Part shown: positions 49,741 through 60,475 of the stretch, piece after piece | How the letters are laid out: each line of letters opens with the position of its first letter | Numbering within the stretch: the first letter of the stretch is position 1 | From: Liolophura sinensis | Taxonomy: Eukaryota; Mollusca; Polyplacophora; Chitonida; Chitonidae | Direction: 5' to 3' | NCBI RefSeq assembly: GCF_032854445.1 | Contig: NC_088306.1 | Location: forward strand, 4,710,373 to 4,774,372 | Length of the DNA stretch: 64,000 bases | Translations under genes and position numbers: made by a program | Notes under the pieces: model-generated | What the model saw: only the letters and a program-made list of their open reading frames with translations | What the model was told of the DNA's origin: nothing | Databases searched by the model: none

Positions 49741-51519
49741 ATATGACATATGTTTTTGTAGGTATAACTTTTACAACATAGAGGCTGGAATGAAGCTCTT
49801 GAACTGTTGTTGTTTCAAGAGACTATACCGAAGATGTTTGGTAAAAGCCGATCAGCGCAAATCTTGCAGTCAATGTTTTGCTATTATTTTTCAGTACGGT
49901 AGCCCAAATAATTGCCTTTCACAAAATACCGCCCTTTTTAAAATGGGCAAAAAACTTCCTCAAATTTATAACGCGATCTACACTATGATTTTTTTACAAG
50001 AATCATTTGGATGCTATAAATAGTACAATAATGAGTCAGATATTTCCTGAAATGCAATAATTTGATTTGATTAGCGAATATGGCTTTATGACCAAAAATC
50101 TCCGGTATAGCCTTTTAACCTTCCTGTTGAGATAACCTGACAACTTGCTAGGGTCCACCATGACACAACTTCGTCTCTACTTTGACACACTTCTTGAAGT
50201 GGCGTATAGAAGTTGACATGAGATACCTGGAACGATTTCGCGCGCGCCTTGGCAACGTTGTGAATGAGTTTTTCTGGATTAAATGCACTGGTCTTGGATA
50301 ATTTCAGGTACTGTATATTGTACTGGTTGAGAATGTAACTATGTACCTTTATTTGCGCCGTATATGGAAATAAAACTTAAGAACTACTAATTTTTTTGGA
50401 GTTGTTATCGTAGATTTGTCCAGAGGACACCTTTATGTTAATTATCCTTTACGCCGATCCAAATGTTTAGATTTAACACACGTTGTATATTGTTATGCAT
50501 AGCTGTATACTTTATATAGTGAAATGTTTGCAGGTTAGTTGTTTAACGTGCTAGTTCTTTCGTCTATATTAGAGTTTTTGTCCCACTGGTCTATTTGGTT
50601 TATTTATTTTCTTTATTTAATGTTTTTGTATTTTATATTTGCTGTTTTAAGTTTTGTGGATTTTATATTTGTGTGTTTTAATATTTGTGCATTTAATATT
50701 TTGTGCATTCACTTTTTATTGGAACTGTACTCGGTTCGATCATTTGTCCACATTGTGTTGGTAAATTGTGATGCTTTGCTCGAATTATTTTTCTGATTTA
50801 TTATATTGGTGATCTGTTCAGTTTATTCGTTTTTCAAACCGTAGATTATGCAGCAATTTTCTACTTTCTTTTTTCCTTGTGTCCACGGAAGTTTTGTATT
50901 GTCATCTACACTGCTCTTCTACACACCGTTGGAGCGCCATCGACGAGGAAGCTGGTTCGATAGCGGGTTCCGCTGAACCCACGCATTTAACCTCAAATAA
51001 CAAGGCGTGATAGTTTTTCTGTGGATGGCCAGTCTCCCTTCCCCTCTAATAAATCATTTCGTTATGGTGTAAGCGAAAAGGTTAAAGGGACTTTACATAC
51101 ACATTCGTGGCTGCCTATATCTGTTCCACGCGGAAAATTTCATTGGTGGGGAGATCTTTCGCACTAGAGGTAAAAATAGTCCATATTGTATTATGTGACT
51201 TGTCAAGGTGTTAGGCAAGCTTTGTTGACGGTAATTTACCGATTATCTGCTTCGTCATGTTCCAGAGGCACATATGACACCGCTTTTCTTCAGGGACTTC
51301 GTAAGTTGACAAACGTCCAGCATCTCAATTTTTTACAGCCTTCGTCTACTTTTCGTATTTTTTATGAAACTTTTTTTGAGGCACCCATGTTATAATAAAT
51401 GTAGTTAAAAGAAGAAAAGAAGCTGGAACCACATGCAATGTGACATTTTATGCTGGGTTTTAGCTCCAAAATGATGTGGCCGTTAAGTTACTTGGTCTAA
51501 ACGTAACGACAGTGCGATG
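49741..51519. other. no gene seen
   Basis: ORFs at 49730-50023, 50539-50796 and 51186-51395 lack recognisable domains; the 50539 one is low-complexity Phe/Leu from T-rich sequence. Confidence 0.35.
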
Positions 51520-51660
51520 ACAGCGCATTCAAGTTAATGTCCAGCTGGCTTCCTTTCCTGTTGTATGTGGGAAGATCACCCTGCATCTTGCGAATGGTCG
51601 TGAGTTTCCCCAGGGCTCTGACTTTGTCTTCCCTTTATAATGCTGGCTGTTGTCATTATT
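51520..51660 (+). repeat. diverged SINE copy
   Basis: 'gttaatgtccagctggcttc', 'ggtcgtgagtttccccaggg', 'ctttataatgctggctgttg'. Confidence 0.7.
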
Positions 51661-51844
51661 TCGATGTCATCATTCAGTGAAGCAGCACAATACTATATGC
51701 CATCATGCAACCCGGGTCACATCAAAAATTTTAGAAATGGTACTTGTTGCTGCCTGGCTTGGCGTTCAACACTGACAAGTTAGAGGAAGGAAACCGAACT
51801 GGTTGGCCCGGTGTCAGCATAATGCTGACTGGTGTGACGTCATA

Positions 51845-52398
51845 TATCAGGTGGGCATAAAAAATGGGCCGTACTTTGATGCTGCATTGCTCCATTATCC
51901 GTTGTTCAAAGCCTTTCAAAATTTAGATATTCAGATGGCATGATTTTGTTAGTATACTGATCCATTTTCAAGGTCATAGCTTGAGTAGTCTGTACACAGG
52001 GTTAAAATGAAAACATAGCCACGTTCCGGTGATCACCTGTCAGGGACCTATGAGGGTCGCACGGAAAAATTCACTGAGGATGAACTAAAAGCACGCTGGA
52101 AAATAATTTCTCTTAAGGAGATTCGGGACTCCTTCAGTTCATGGAAGAAACGTTTACGTGCCGTCTGCCGAGAAGATGGAGGACCAATTGATCACCTTTT
52201 CAAGTAAAACATGCGTTTTTGACTCTATTTTGATTTTGGTTCCATGGACAGAAATCCTTATGGATGAATTTTAAAATTTGGTCTGTGTACCTAGGACACA
52301 ATGGCTTTTTAGTGTGTAAATTTTTAGATGGTGACGTAAGAGGGCTTCGAAGATATTGAGTGTCAAAGTACGGCCCATTTTTTTATGCCCACATGATA
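51845..52398 (+). mobile_element. 554-bp DNA transposon with 35-bp terminal inverted repeats and TA target duplication
   Basis: Left end 'tatcaggtgggcataaaaaa' + 'tgggccgtactttga'; the right end is its inverse with one substitution and one extra A. TA at 51843-51844 and 52399-52400. Inserted in a SINE. It contains the end of a transposase-like reading frame (52019-52207), so it looks like an internally deleted derivative. TA duplication points to the Tc1/mariner superfamily or relatives. Confidence 0.88.
52019..52207 (+). pseudogene. C-terminal remnant of a transposase-like protein
   Basis: An open frame of 62 codons to a TAA, with no ATG at its start: 'TEDELKARWKIISLKEIRDS' then 'FSSWKKRLRAVCREDGGPID' and 'HLFK'. 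The W..RL..V....GGPI.HL pattern recalls the C-terminus of mariner/Tc1-type transposases (family assignment is inference). It lies inside the TIR-bounded element, 190 bp from its right end. The catalytic part is absent. Confidence 0.5.
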
Positions 52399-52610
52399 TA
52401 TTTGGTATCTTTGGCATGATGCTTCAGTGACAGCAGCGCTTTGTCGGAATAGACTCGCCCTGTCAAAAGAAGACATAATACATGCACTTACATTTATTGG
52501 CTCGCCGTCGTCATACGGCTGAAAATTGTTAAAGACGACATTCATTAAACCCCAAACATACATGCCTGTATGGATATCAGCCTGCTACGGGGAGAAACCA
52601 TCGAGATATT

Positions 52611-52747
52611 ATTAGTTACATGATGACTCATTGATAGGATACGCAAATACATGGTGTCAATATTCTTCATATCATGAGCCCAATATGAGGATCATTGACA
52701 CCATATATTTCCGTATCCTATCCCTGAGTCACCATGTAACGAATTTA
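52611..52747. mobile_element. 137-bp foldback element
   Basis: Arms 52611-52664 and 52692-52745 are inverted over about 50 bp: 'gataggatacgcaaatacat' + 'ggtgtcaat' against 'attgacaccatatatttccg' + 'tatcctatc'. Outer parts 'gttacatgatgactca' / 'tgagtcaccatgtaac' also pair. Loop of about 27 bases. Confidence 0.72.
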
Positions 52748-53321
52748 TTTTCCAAAGATCCATCAATTCAGTGTAGAAGCCCGAGTTATAGGTGAATCGC
52801 TTCAGCGATGTGACCGTTGTTGGACCCCCCAAGAAAGGGAGATAAACTTCTCAGCCGACACATTTGACGTCGTCTGCATGATTAGAGAATATATCTGTAC
52901 CGCACGTGGCCGTATTTGTCCAGTGAAGAGCGGAGTATTTTGTCTGATGTATGATAAAACCTAATCTATCTTAACGCGAGTGTAAAGGAGTGAAACTCAA
53001 ACAAATCGAAATCCGGCTTTCGACTAAGATTTGCAAAGACCGTGTGATCAGATGCACGTGTCATTTTGGGCAGCGGGATGTTTCTCACTTCACTTCTCCA
53101 TGGAAACACATCGCTCCTGTCATTTTGAACATTCCTCGTGATGAGAATTATCTACGCATTGCATGAACTTTATCCCCCTTAATTTAATTCTACAAACAAA
53201 CACGTCAACCATATCATTTAAAAATAAATCATTGAGAAGCGGATTTTTGCATTACAGTATCTCCCTTCAATCCTGCAAACAGTACGAACTATACCTGTAC
53301 ATGTTTTTTTTCTGTTCAAAG

Positions 53322-53408
53322 GTAGCCATCCAGAATCGCTTCTCCCCGCGGGTTGTTATCCAGGAGTACCCGTCCCTACCTGACCACGTCCCTGGGGAGG
53401 AAGAATGA
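53322..53408 (+). CDS. candidate alternative terminal exon B of the receptor
   Basis: 28 codons and a TGA behind 'tttctgttcaaag'. Encodes 'VAIQNRFSPRVVIQEYPSLP' then 'DHVPGEEE'. It starts in the same phase as exon 14 with the same VA dipeptide, and shares the pattern VAxxN...V(x)1-2EYP with it. Splicing from exon 13 would give a 326-residue receptor with a shorter acidic tail. It could instead be the last exon of a lost tandem copy; no exon-13-like sequence was seen between 44013 and 53321. Confidence 0.5.
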   Translation, partial: VAIQNRFSPRVVIQEYPSLPDHVPGEEE

Positions 53409-55685
53409 CAATTACTGAGTGAGGCTTCGCCTTCCAAGGAAGAGGACGTCCCCGGGGAGGGTGGGAGTCTTGACCCGCTGTGCTAAGCGATGCCTCTATA
53501 ATACCCAGGGCAGAGGTCCCCGGGGAGGGTCTGAAGTAATTTGTGCCTCATTTGTGTAGTCTTCACTCCTGTATTTACCATAACCTTTTCCCCATTCATT
53601 ACAAGATAAAACGTTTTCCCCATTCATTGCAAGAGAAACTTTTTTCCATACATTGCAAGAAAAAATGTTTTCCTCACTCATTGCAAGAGAACAATGGTTA
53701 ATTATGTTTAGGCCCAAGACACGGAGAAAAATTACAACGACAACTAAATGAGGTTTGGTTCAGAATGAAATTGCTTGGAAGATCTGAAGCAGTTTCAGAG
53801 ATTATGCTCAATATTGTCGTCAGGCGTGGTTTGTTTGTAGAAATTTTGTTATCGCCTGTGATATAGTGTGTCGTTTACATCGATATATTTTACATGTTTG
53901 TGAAGTGTTGCATTTAGAAGGAGACCATAGAAAATGTGCAATTGTTTGTCCAAAATAACATATTTTTTGCAAGTATAATGTTATAAATTGCAGTTTTACA
54001 TGCACAAAAAAATATGAATTTCAAAAATATTTTTGGCAGTGCAAATGGTAAACGTAACACTTCAGTAAAGTATATCAAATGGGAATATTTGATAAGTATG
54101 AGTTTTAATTACGTGGGCCTAAAATCTGTTACGCCAGTGCATAAATGGATACAAACTTTCTTCTTAAGAAAAGATTAGTAAGTACAACGTAAAATCCAAA
54201 GCATACATACATGGGTAGATATGACCTCGGTTTAATGGAAACATTATTGTAAATGCTTTCCAAGAGATATTGGGAGAGTTGTTTATTAACGTATTTTTAT
54301 TTTTGTAATATGTACATGGTATCGCATTCAAACTATATTTTTGGAGCAGGAAGTACCCCCCGACCACCTCCCCCCTCTCTAAAGGAGTATATGGGTCCAT
54401 GGTTGTAGGCACGTTTGTACATAAATCTGTTGGATACAAGGAAAGTCATTCAGGGCATCCATTATTTCACAGACGTTGAGCATACATATGAAATTTTGCC
54501 CAATCGCGAGCACATTTTTCGAAGGTTTCAAATGCTAGAAATTGTATAGAACTCCGTCTATATGAAGAATATTTTCCTTTTAGTCCACGGAAGATGGGAC
54601 CATTTCTTTGAACCGTTGTTTTTTACCTAATTCTCATTTTGAAAAGTTTACTTTCGCAGACTCGTTGATAAAATGCCTGACTTCTTATCATTTGTGAGCC
54701 AAGTGCATGTATCATGATTACAAGTATAAACTGTAGTTTATATGATATCAATCAAAAATCGTTAGTATGTCGACCCCAGTTGCATGTAACTTAGCACATT
54801 TGTTGTAGGGTCATGATGCAGGGGTCTTTCGGACTGTGCATGTATTTCGGCTCGCTTTCACAAAACCTTGTAAATCAATTTTTCGTAACTTTTCTCGTAA
54901 ATGACCTCGCCTTAGGGGAATATAACCTAGACAGCGTATTGTACGAGAAATGTGACTTGCGAAGTACTACTAACTACAGTTTGACACCCAATCTGCTGGT
55001 TAATAATGAAAGTTTTAGTTTTTATGTCTGTATATAACTTTATATATTAGCATATATATATAATATATTTTTTGTTAGCTAAAATTATTTTATCTGATTA
55101 TAGATACATGTAAGATACATTATTCTTTATTCTAAGGTACTTTTATGATGGAATTTTTTGTTTGTATTATATTTTTTGCTCAGTGTATAGCTTTACATGC
55201 CTACAGCTTCGTATATGGTTTCCTTTGTTGTTGACGTCATAATATAATTTACTAATCACAACAGTATAATAAGCAGATTGGCCACTTTCGGTAATCTTGG
55301 ACAGAATTTGTTCTCCCTAAGTATCCGTTGCCTATGACGTATGTCAATGAGGTGACGTTATTTATGGAACTCCATGAGGTGACGTCATAAGTTGTAGAAT
55401 GTATATCGACAGATGTGGATGTGTTTTGTTTTGTTTTTGCTTGGCTGATTTGCTTGGCTACGAACTGATTTGCCGTCACGTGGCGAAGTCGGATCTCTGC
55501 AAGGTTGTCACTCATTATAGCTGAATTTCTTAAGTGGATACGTTTGTTTTGTAGGTATTTTTGTACTATCAGTTCACTCTTAAATAACAGGTGCACCAGT
55601 TGTGTATTGGATATATATGTATCGCAATTTGTATAACATTGAGCAAATGTAACAGTGATCTTCTTGTGAGGTTTTTTTTTAATTT
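53409..55685. other. no gene seen downstream of terminal exon B
   Basis: 'gtccc(t/c)ggggagg' occurs three times at 60-70-bp spacing (53388, 53449, 53517), starting inside the exon. Short imperfect repeats of 'ttttccccattcattgcaag' at 53585-53695. The 147-codon minus ORF at 55252-55695 has no recognised domain. (TA)n near 55050. Confidence 0.35.
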
Positions 55686-55952
55686 TTTGTAACACGAGCT
55701 ACTTGTAACAGTGAGCCTCTTGTAACAAGAGCATCTTGTAACATTGAGCTTCTTGTAACAAGAGCCGCTTGAAACATTGAGCTTCTTCTAAGGTTGAACT
55801 TCGTGTAAAATGAGTTTCTTGTAACATTGAGTTTTTTGTAGCATTGAACTTTTAGTAACAAAGTTTTTTGTGGCTTTGGCATTGTTGTAAGAGTAAAGAG
55901 CTTCTTGTAACTTCGAACTTATTGTGACATTGACGTTCTTGTAACATTGAGC
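55686..55952. repeat. 16-17-bp minisatellite (cttgtaacattgagctt)
   Basis: About fourteen imperfect units such as 'cttgtaacaagagcat' and 'cttgtaacattgagctt', decaying toward the right. Minus-strand ORFs across it are repeat products. Confidence 0.88.
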
Positions 55953-56438
55953 ACAGTTTGACCACAAGAATGACATGAATCTTCAAGAATGACATGATCA
56001 GTTGAAGCTTCTGTGGGTTGTGAATCAAAATTTGTCAACACCATTTACCGACCTGTACACAAATCTGGTGTCCAAGTTACATAGCATTGTCTTACAGAAA
56101 GGCAGCATTTGTCAGTTTTGCAAAAAATAAGAGTTTTAACTCGGTAAGCCATCTTGAGTGACATTTTTCACTGTGATAGATACATTACTTTGGCGCTTTA
56201 TCACAAGCCAGATTCAGCGGTAACTTTATATCATAATCATACTTTACTGTTTACAGTTCAGGTGTGTCGTTTGACGTCAGTAAGTTTCAGCTGTGTTTTG
56301 TGGCAGATAGTTTCACCTTTTGTAGTTTTTGTAAGCAGACATATCACGAAACGGTAATATCTGTTTAATTCTATGGTTTTTTGTGTGTATTTAAATGTAC
56401 AGATCATGTTTTGACAAATTGTTATTTATGAATTCTAG

Positions 56439-56539
56439 ACGTCCTGAATGCATCAAGAGGAATAAACTGCTTGTTATTTTACTGTCTACTGGGCTGCGAG
56501 CAGATAAGACCTCCGGTGTTTCAGAACTATAACTTTGTG
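56439..56539 (+). CDS. orphan exon candidate (possible TM7-like segment)
   Basis: 101 bases between 'tgaattctag' and 'gtaagc', starting after one base of a split codon and ending in phase 0. Reads 'VLNASRGINCLLFYCLLGCE' then 'QIRPPVFQNYNFV'. The NASRG...LLFYCLL..EQIR pattern resembles TM7 of adhesion/secretin-type receptors. No partner exons were identified; the donor and acceptor are good but chance remains possible. Confidence 0.33.
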
Positions 56540-56572
56540 GTAAGCCGTTATGTTATCCCCTATAGATGCAAT

Positions 56573-56762
56573 CGAAGCCTCTGGGGTCGAGGAGGTTAGC
56601 ACGCCAGCGCGGCACAATGATCCAAGAGCCTCACCAATGCGGTCGCTGTAAGTTTATGTCCAACTCATTCCGGCTGCCTCTCCCACCGTACGTGGGAAGG
56701 CCTGTCAGCAACGTACGGATTGTCATGAGTTTTCCCCGCGCTCTCTCCGGTTTCTTCCCTCT
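56573..56762 (+). repeat. SINE copy, 3' end missing
   Basis: Head 'gcctctggggtcgaggaggt', 'gagcctcaccaatgcggtcg', 'cccaccgtacgtgggaaggc', ending in the 'cggtttcttccc' block. Confidence 0.82.
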
Positions 56763-58017
56763 GTTCCGTCAAATGTGTATCTAGGCACTGCGAGAGCTGA
56801 ACATCCTCTGTGTTCCACTTTTAGCACACAAATTTTTTAATCATCCCGAACTTATTCCTCCCAGCTTCGAAACTTATCTGTTAAAACAATCTGCTACCCA
56901 TCACTGTGTGACCAGAGCAACGCGATTGGATTATAGTAGACCTATGTACGATCGGACTTAACGTACTTCTCGTCAAGAACAGTATGCCCTTGAGAATGGA
57001 ATAAACTACCCATCACTCTTCGTGGTATAAATTCCACATCCCTTTTTAAATTCAGGCATACTTTGGTTGCTTATTATTAATGACAAAATTTTTAAAAAAG
57101 TACATAAAATTCACGTAATAAATGTTCATAAAGTTTTCAGCATCTTTTATGATTCGTGTTTGTGTCCATTTGTCCCGTTACCATGTATGTTTATATATGA
57201 CACACTGTGATATTACCAAGAAAAGTAAAGAACACATTTACACAACCTGTGCCTTAGATCAAAGTGCCATATTAAGGTTACGTATAATTCTTAAATTTTC
57301 TGTCAGCAGCACTGGTTATTTGTGTATTCAACAGTTAGTCACAGAAGGCATAGAAATCTCCTTTACATTACAGCCGCCATTTGAACAGATTACGTACGTC
57401 ATCGTGCTTAGCTTTGCCCAGTAGCTCTTCAGGACATGGCGTTCCAGACACATTCTGGCAGAAAACAGCAACGCATGTAGGCATTATGTGGTCCTCAAGT
57501 ACATCACAAACTATTTCTTGTTTTTGAGTTGGCTATCACAGACCTTAAAATCCACGATTATCACGATATACGTACGTATTTAGCTGAGACTGGAAATGCA
57601 CATTAATCACATGGTAAGATTAAAACCTTACGCACCTTGACGTCACTATGAATATTCAAGAGGAGGAAAGGAGGCTTTTTACTGGACAAGCCTAAAACAT
57701 GGCGGGACTTTCAAAGTGCCTCGAATCGGTGGATTTTGGGGGGAAATGACTACGTTTAAAACGGTTTTTCTCTCATGAAAACTAAAGAAAATGTAAAAAA
57801 AAAAGAATTCTACACACTTTGTATAGCGCTTTCACCTAAGCTGTAATTTGTATAAATGTGTTCTTTCAATCCATGTATTCTCTATTATATATCAGTCTAC
57901 TTTCCATGGAATAGAACAAGATCTTCTGAGCTTTATTCCCGCCAAGTGTATTCTTCATGTATATCTGTTATTTAATGGAAGGTTTATGGTCAATAAATAT
58001 GCAAATGAAATAAAGGC
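56763..58017. other. no gene seen
   Basis: The ORFs at 57122-57424 and 57848-58045 lack domains; the second runs into a SINE tail. Confidence 0.35.
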
Positions 58018-58083
58018 CGCCGTAGTAGGGGCGACATATTCTTGAGTACGGCGTAAAACACCAAACAAATAAATAAATAAAGT
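58018..58083 (+). repeat. SINE 3' tail fragment
   Basis: 'gccgccgtagtaggggcgac', 'atattcttgagtacggcgta', (AAAT)n. Confidence 0.8.
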
Positions 58084-58172
58084 GCAACCATATGAGATGG
58101 ACGAATGTCAAAGCTGATTGTCTTTCGAGCGATTAATCCTATCTTCGCTGGCTTAGATGATCTAAGCTGGGT

Positions 58173-58924
58173 CGCTCTGCCACTATCAATCTATGCGTCG
58201 AATCTAGATATCCAGACACCAACCGTTAATCAAAACGGTCATTTCCGGCTCAATAATCGCAAGGCCAAATCGTTTACTATGCTACTATATAAGTTCTCGA
58301 TGATCAAAATATATATCTCAGTCGCGCTTTAATAGCATCCGCTCATATATTCAACGTAACTATCTAACAGACGCATAATCAGTGACGTGCAGTCTGCGGT
58401 GGGTCGTAGATTTTCTCTGGACTCTGCTCGGTTTTCTCCCACCATAATGCTGACCTCCGTCGTATAAGTGAAATATTCTCGAGTGCTGCGTAAAACGCCA
58501 GTCAGATAAATAAATATATTGACCAGTGAGGGGATGGGGTGTGACAAATAAATTATTCTTTCAACGAATAAAATGCTCTCAAGACCATTGGCGGTGGGAG
58601 CCTCTGTGGTCGAGGGGCTAGCGTGCCCAGGCGATCGCTGTGAGTTCAAATCCAGCTCGTGCTGGCTTCTTGTCCTGTTGTGCGTGGGAAGATCTTCCTA
58701 AACCCTGCGGATGATCGCAGTTAAAGCATGAAAACAGAACTGGTTCGCTCGGTGTCAATATACTGTGACTGGAGGAATGTCATATTTGGTGTTCAGTGGC
58801 GACATCACTTTGGCGGCATGGACTCGCCTTGCCACAGGAAGACACGCTATATGTACCCAGATTTTTCGTAGTCATATGACAGAAACATTGTTAAGTACGA
58901 CGTTAAACCCAAAAATATACTATA
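58173..58924 (+). repeat. duplicated segment, copy 1
   Basis: Starts 'cgctctgccactatcaatct' and ends 'cccaaaaatatactata'. About 98% identical by eye to 59514-60475 apart from an extra ~200 bp in copy 2. Contains a SINE 3' part (58387-58522) and a second-type SINE (about 58598-58915) with head 'gcctctgtggtcgaggggct' and tail 'gtacgacgttaaacccaaaa'. ORFs in it are shared with copy 2 and not genes. Confidence 0.9.
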
Positions 58925-59513
58925 CTATCCAAAAAAAAGAAACGCATAACCCGGTTTTTTGCGGAGGTGATGCAGTCTTTTCAATTCTGCATAACTAAAT
59001 AAGAATTGCTATTTTGCAAATATTTTATACACAGATTAAGGAAGGGTCCATATCTAGACAACAAGGCCATCAACTTGAGGTAAGACACTCACAATGAGTC
59101 TCCCACTTGAGTGGAATGTCAGTATCTGTTGTGACCACCACGGGGCACGAATAACAGTTCTGACACGCCTTGTCATGGACTGGATGAGACGCTGGATAGA
59201 GGCCTGGGGAATGTTCTGCCACTCCTCCTGCAAACATGCAACTTGCTCTTGAAGCGTTTGGGGTTGAGGTTGACGTTGGCGTAGACGTCGATCAAGTTCA
59301 TCCCACAGATGCTCAATTGGGTTAAGATCCGGGGAACGGGACGGCCAGGGAAGCACATTTACATTGTTTTCGGAGAGGAAGTCCCTTGTGACACGTGCCG
59401 TGTGCGGTCTGGCGTTGTCCTGCTGGAACAACTCCCGCTGAACGTCAATGACAGGTAAGAGGTGTGGCTGCAGGATGTTGTCTCGGTAGCGTACGGCCGT
59501 AAGATTTCCCTGA
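58925..59513 (-). mobile_element. truncated Tc1-like transposon
   Basis: Left end 'tatccaaaaaaaagaaacgc' is a typical Tc1-type terminal sequence, inserted at a TA. The coding strand is minus. The other end is cut where duplicated copy 2 begins ('ccctgaa|cgctctgcc'), so about half of the element is missing. Confidence 0.85.
59054..59512 (-). pseudogene. Tc1-like transposase, C-terminal fragment
   Basis: About 150 codons remain open from the truncation point to the stop: 'NLTAVRYRDNILQPHLLPVI', 'FQQDNARPHTARVT' (second catalytic Asp region) and 'SPDLNPIEHLWDELDRRL' (third catalytic acidic residue). The N-terminal DNA-binding domain and first catalytic Asp are absent. Full-length relatives are about 340 residues. 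Not functional alone. Confidence 0.88.
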
Positions 59514-60475
59514 ACGCTCTGCCACTATCAATCTATGCGTCGAATCTAGATATCCAGACACCAACCGTTAATCAAAACGGTCATTTCCGGCTCAATAATC
59601 GCAAGGCCAAATCGTTTACTATGCTGCTATATAAGTTCTCGATAATCAAAATATATATCTCAGTCGCGCTTTAATAGCATCCGCTCATATATCCAACGTA
59701 ACTATCTAACAGACGCATAATCAGTGACGTGCAGACTGCGGTGTGTCGTAGATTTTCTCCGGACTCTGCTCGGTTTCCTCCCACCGTAATGCTGACCTCC
59801 GTCGTATAAGTGAAATATTCTGGAGTGCTGCGTAAAACGCCAGTCAGATAAATAAATATATTGACCAGTGAGGGGATGGGGTCCTGCCAATGCTCCTTCC
59901 GGGCTGTGGCCTTAGGTCAAAAGGTTTTTTCAGGAACCTGGTGAAGGTCGGTGGTGTATTCCGAGTTGTTGTTACCAATACCTGCAAGCCTGGCTGCCTC
60001 TGTGTTTGTGGAAAATTATCAAACACAATGTTAAATCAGTTGACATAGGAGGTGTTGGAGCCACCCTATGAATGTCTTAGTTAGTTTCCTTAGACAAATA
60101 AATTATTCTATCAACGAATAAAATGCTCTCAAGACCATTGGCGGTGGGAGCCTCCGTGGTCGAGGGGCTAGCGTGCTCAGGCGATCGCTGTGAGTTCAAA
60201 TCCAGCTCGTGCTGGCTTCTTGTCCGGTAGTGCGTGGGAAGATCTTCCTAAACCCTGCGGGTGATCGCAATTAAAGCATGAAAACAGAACTGGTTCGCTC
60301 GGTGTCAATATACTGTGACTGGAGGGATGTCATATTTGGTGTTCAGTGGCGACATCACTTTGGCGGCATGGACTCGCCTTGCCACAGGAAGACACGCTAT
60401 ATGTACCCAGATTTTTCGTAGCCATATGACAGAAACATTGTTAAGTACGACGTTAAACCCAAAAATATACTATAA
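59514..60475 (+). repeat. duplicated segment, copy 2, with extra 200 bp
   Basis: Same start and end as 58173-58924. Between 'gaggggatgggg' and 'gacaaataaattattct' it carries 59881-60091, absent from copy 1, containing 'aacctggtgaaggtcggtgg', a SINE-like block also seen at 46270. SINE parts at 59725-59870 and 60150-60465. Confidence 0.9.

Larger units (their letters stand above)
51700..52560 (+). repeat. second SINE type, split by a DNA transposon
   Basis: Left part 51700-51844 ('gcctggcttggcgttcaaca', 'gaactggttggcccggtgtc') and right part 52401-52560 ('tttggtatctttggcatgat', 'actcgccctgtcaaaagaag', 'ttaaagacgacattcattaa') line up with the uninterrupted relative at 58730-58915. Removing the insert and one TA restores 'gtcatatttgg', exactly as in that relative. 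Confidence 0.82.

Noticed and set aside
55252-55695. 147-codon minus ORF
   Set aside because: Long for this composition but partly within the 16-bp array, with no domain and no splice or start support.
59462-59674. 70-codon ORF shared with 58105-58332
   Set aside because: Part of the duplicated repeat segment, fused to the truncated Tc1 sequence; not a gene.
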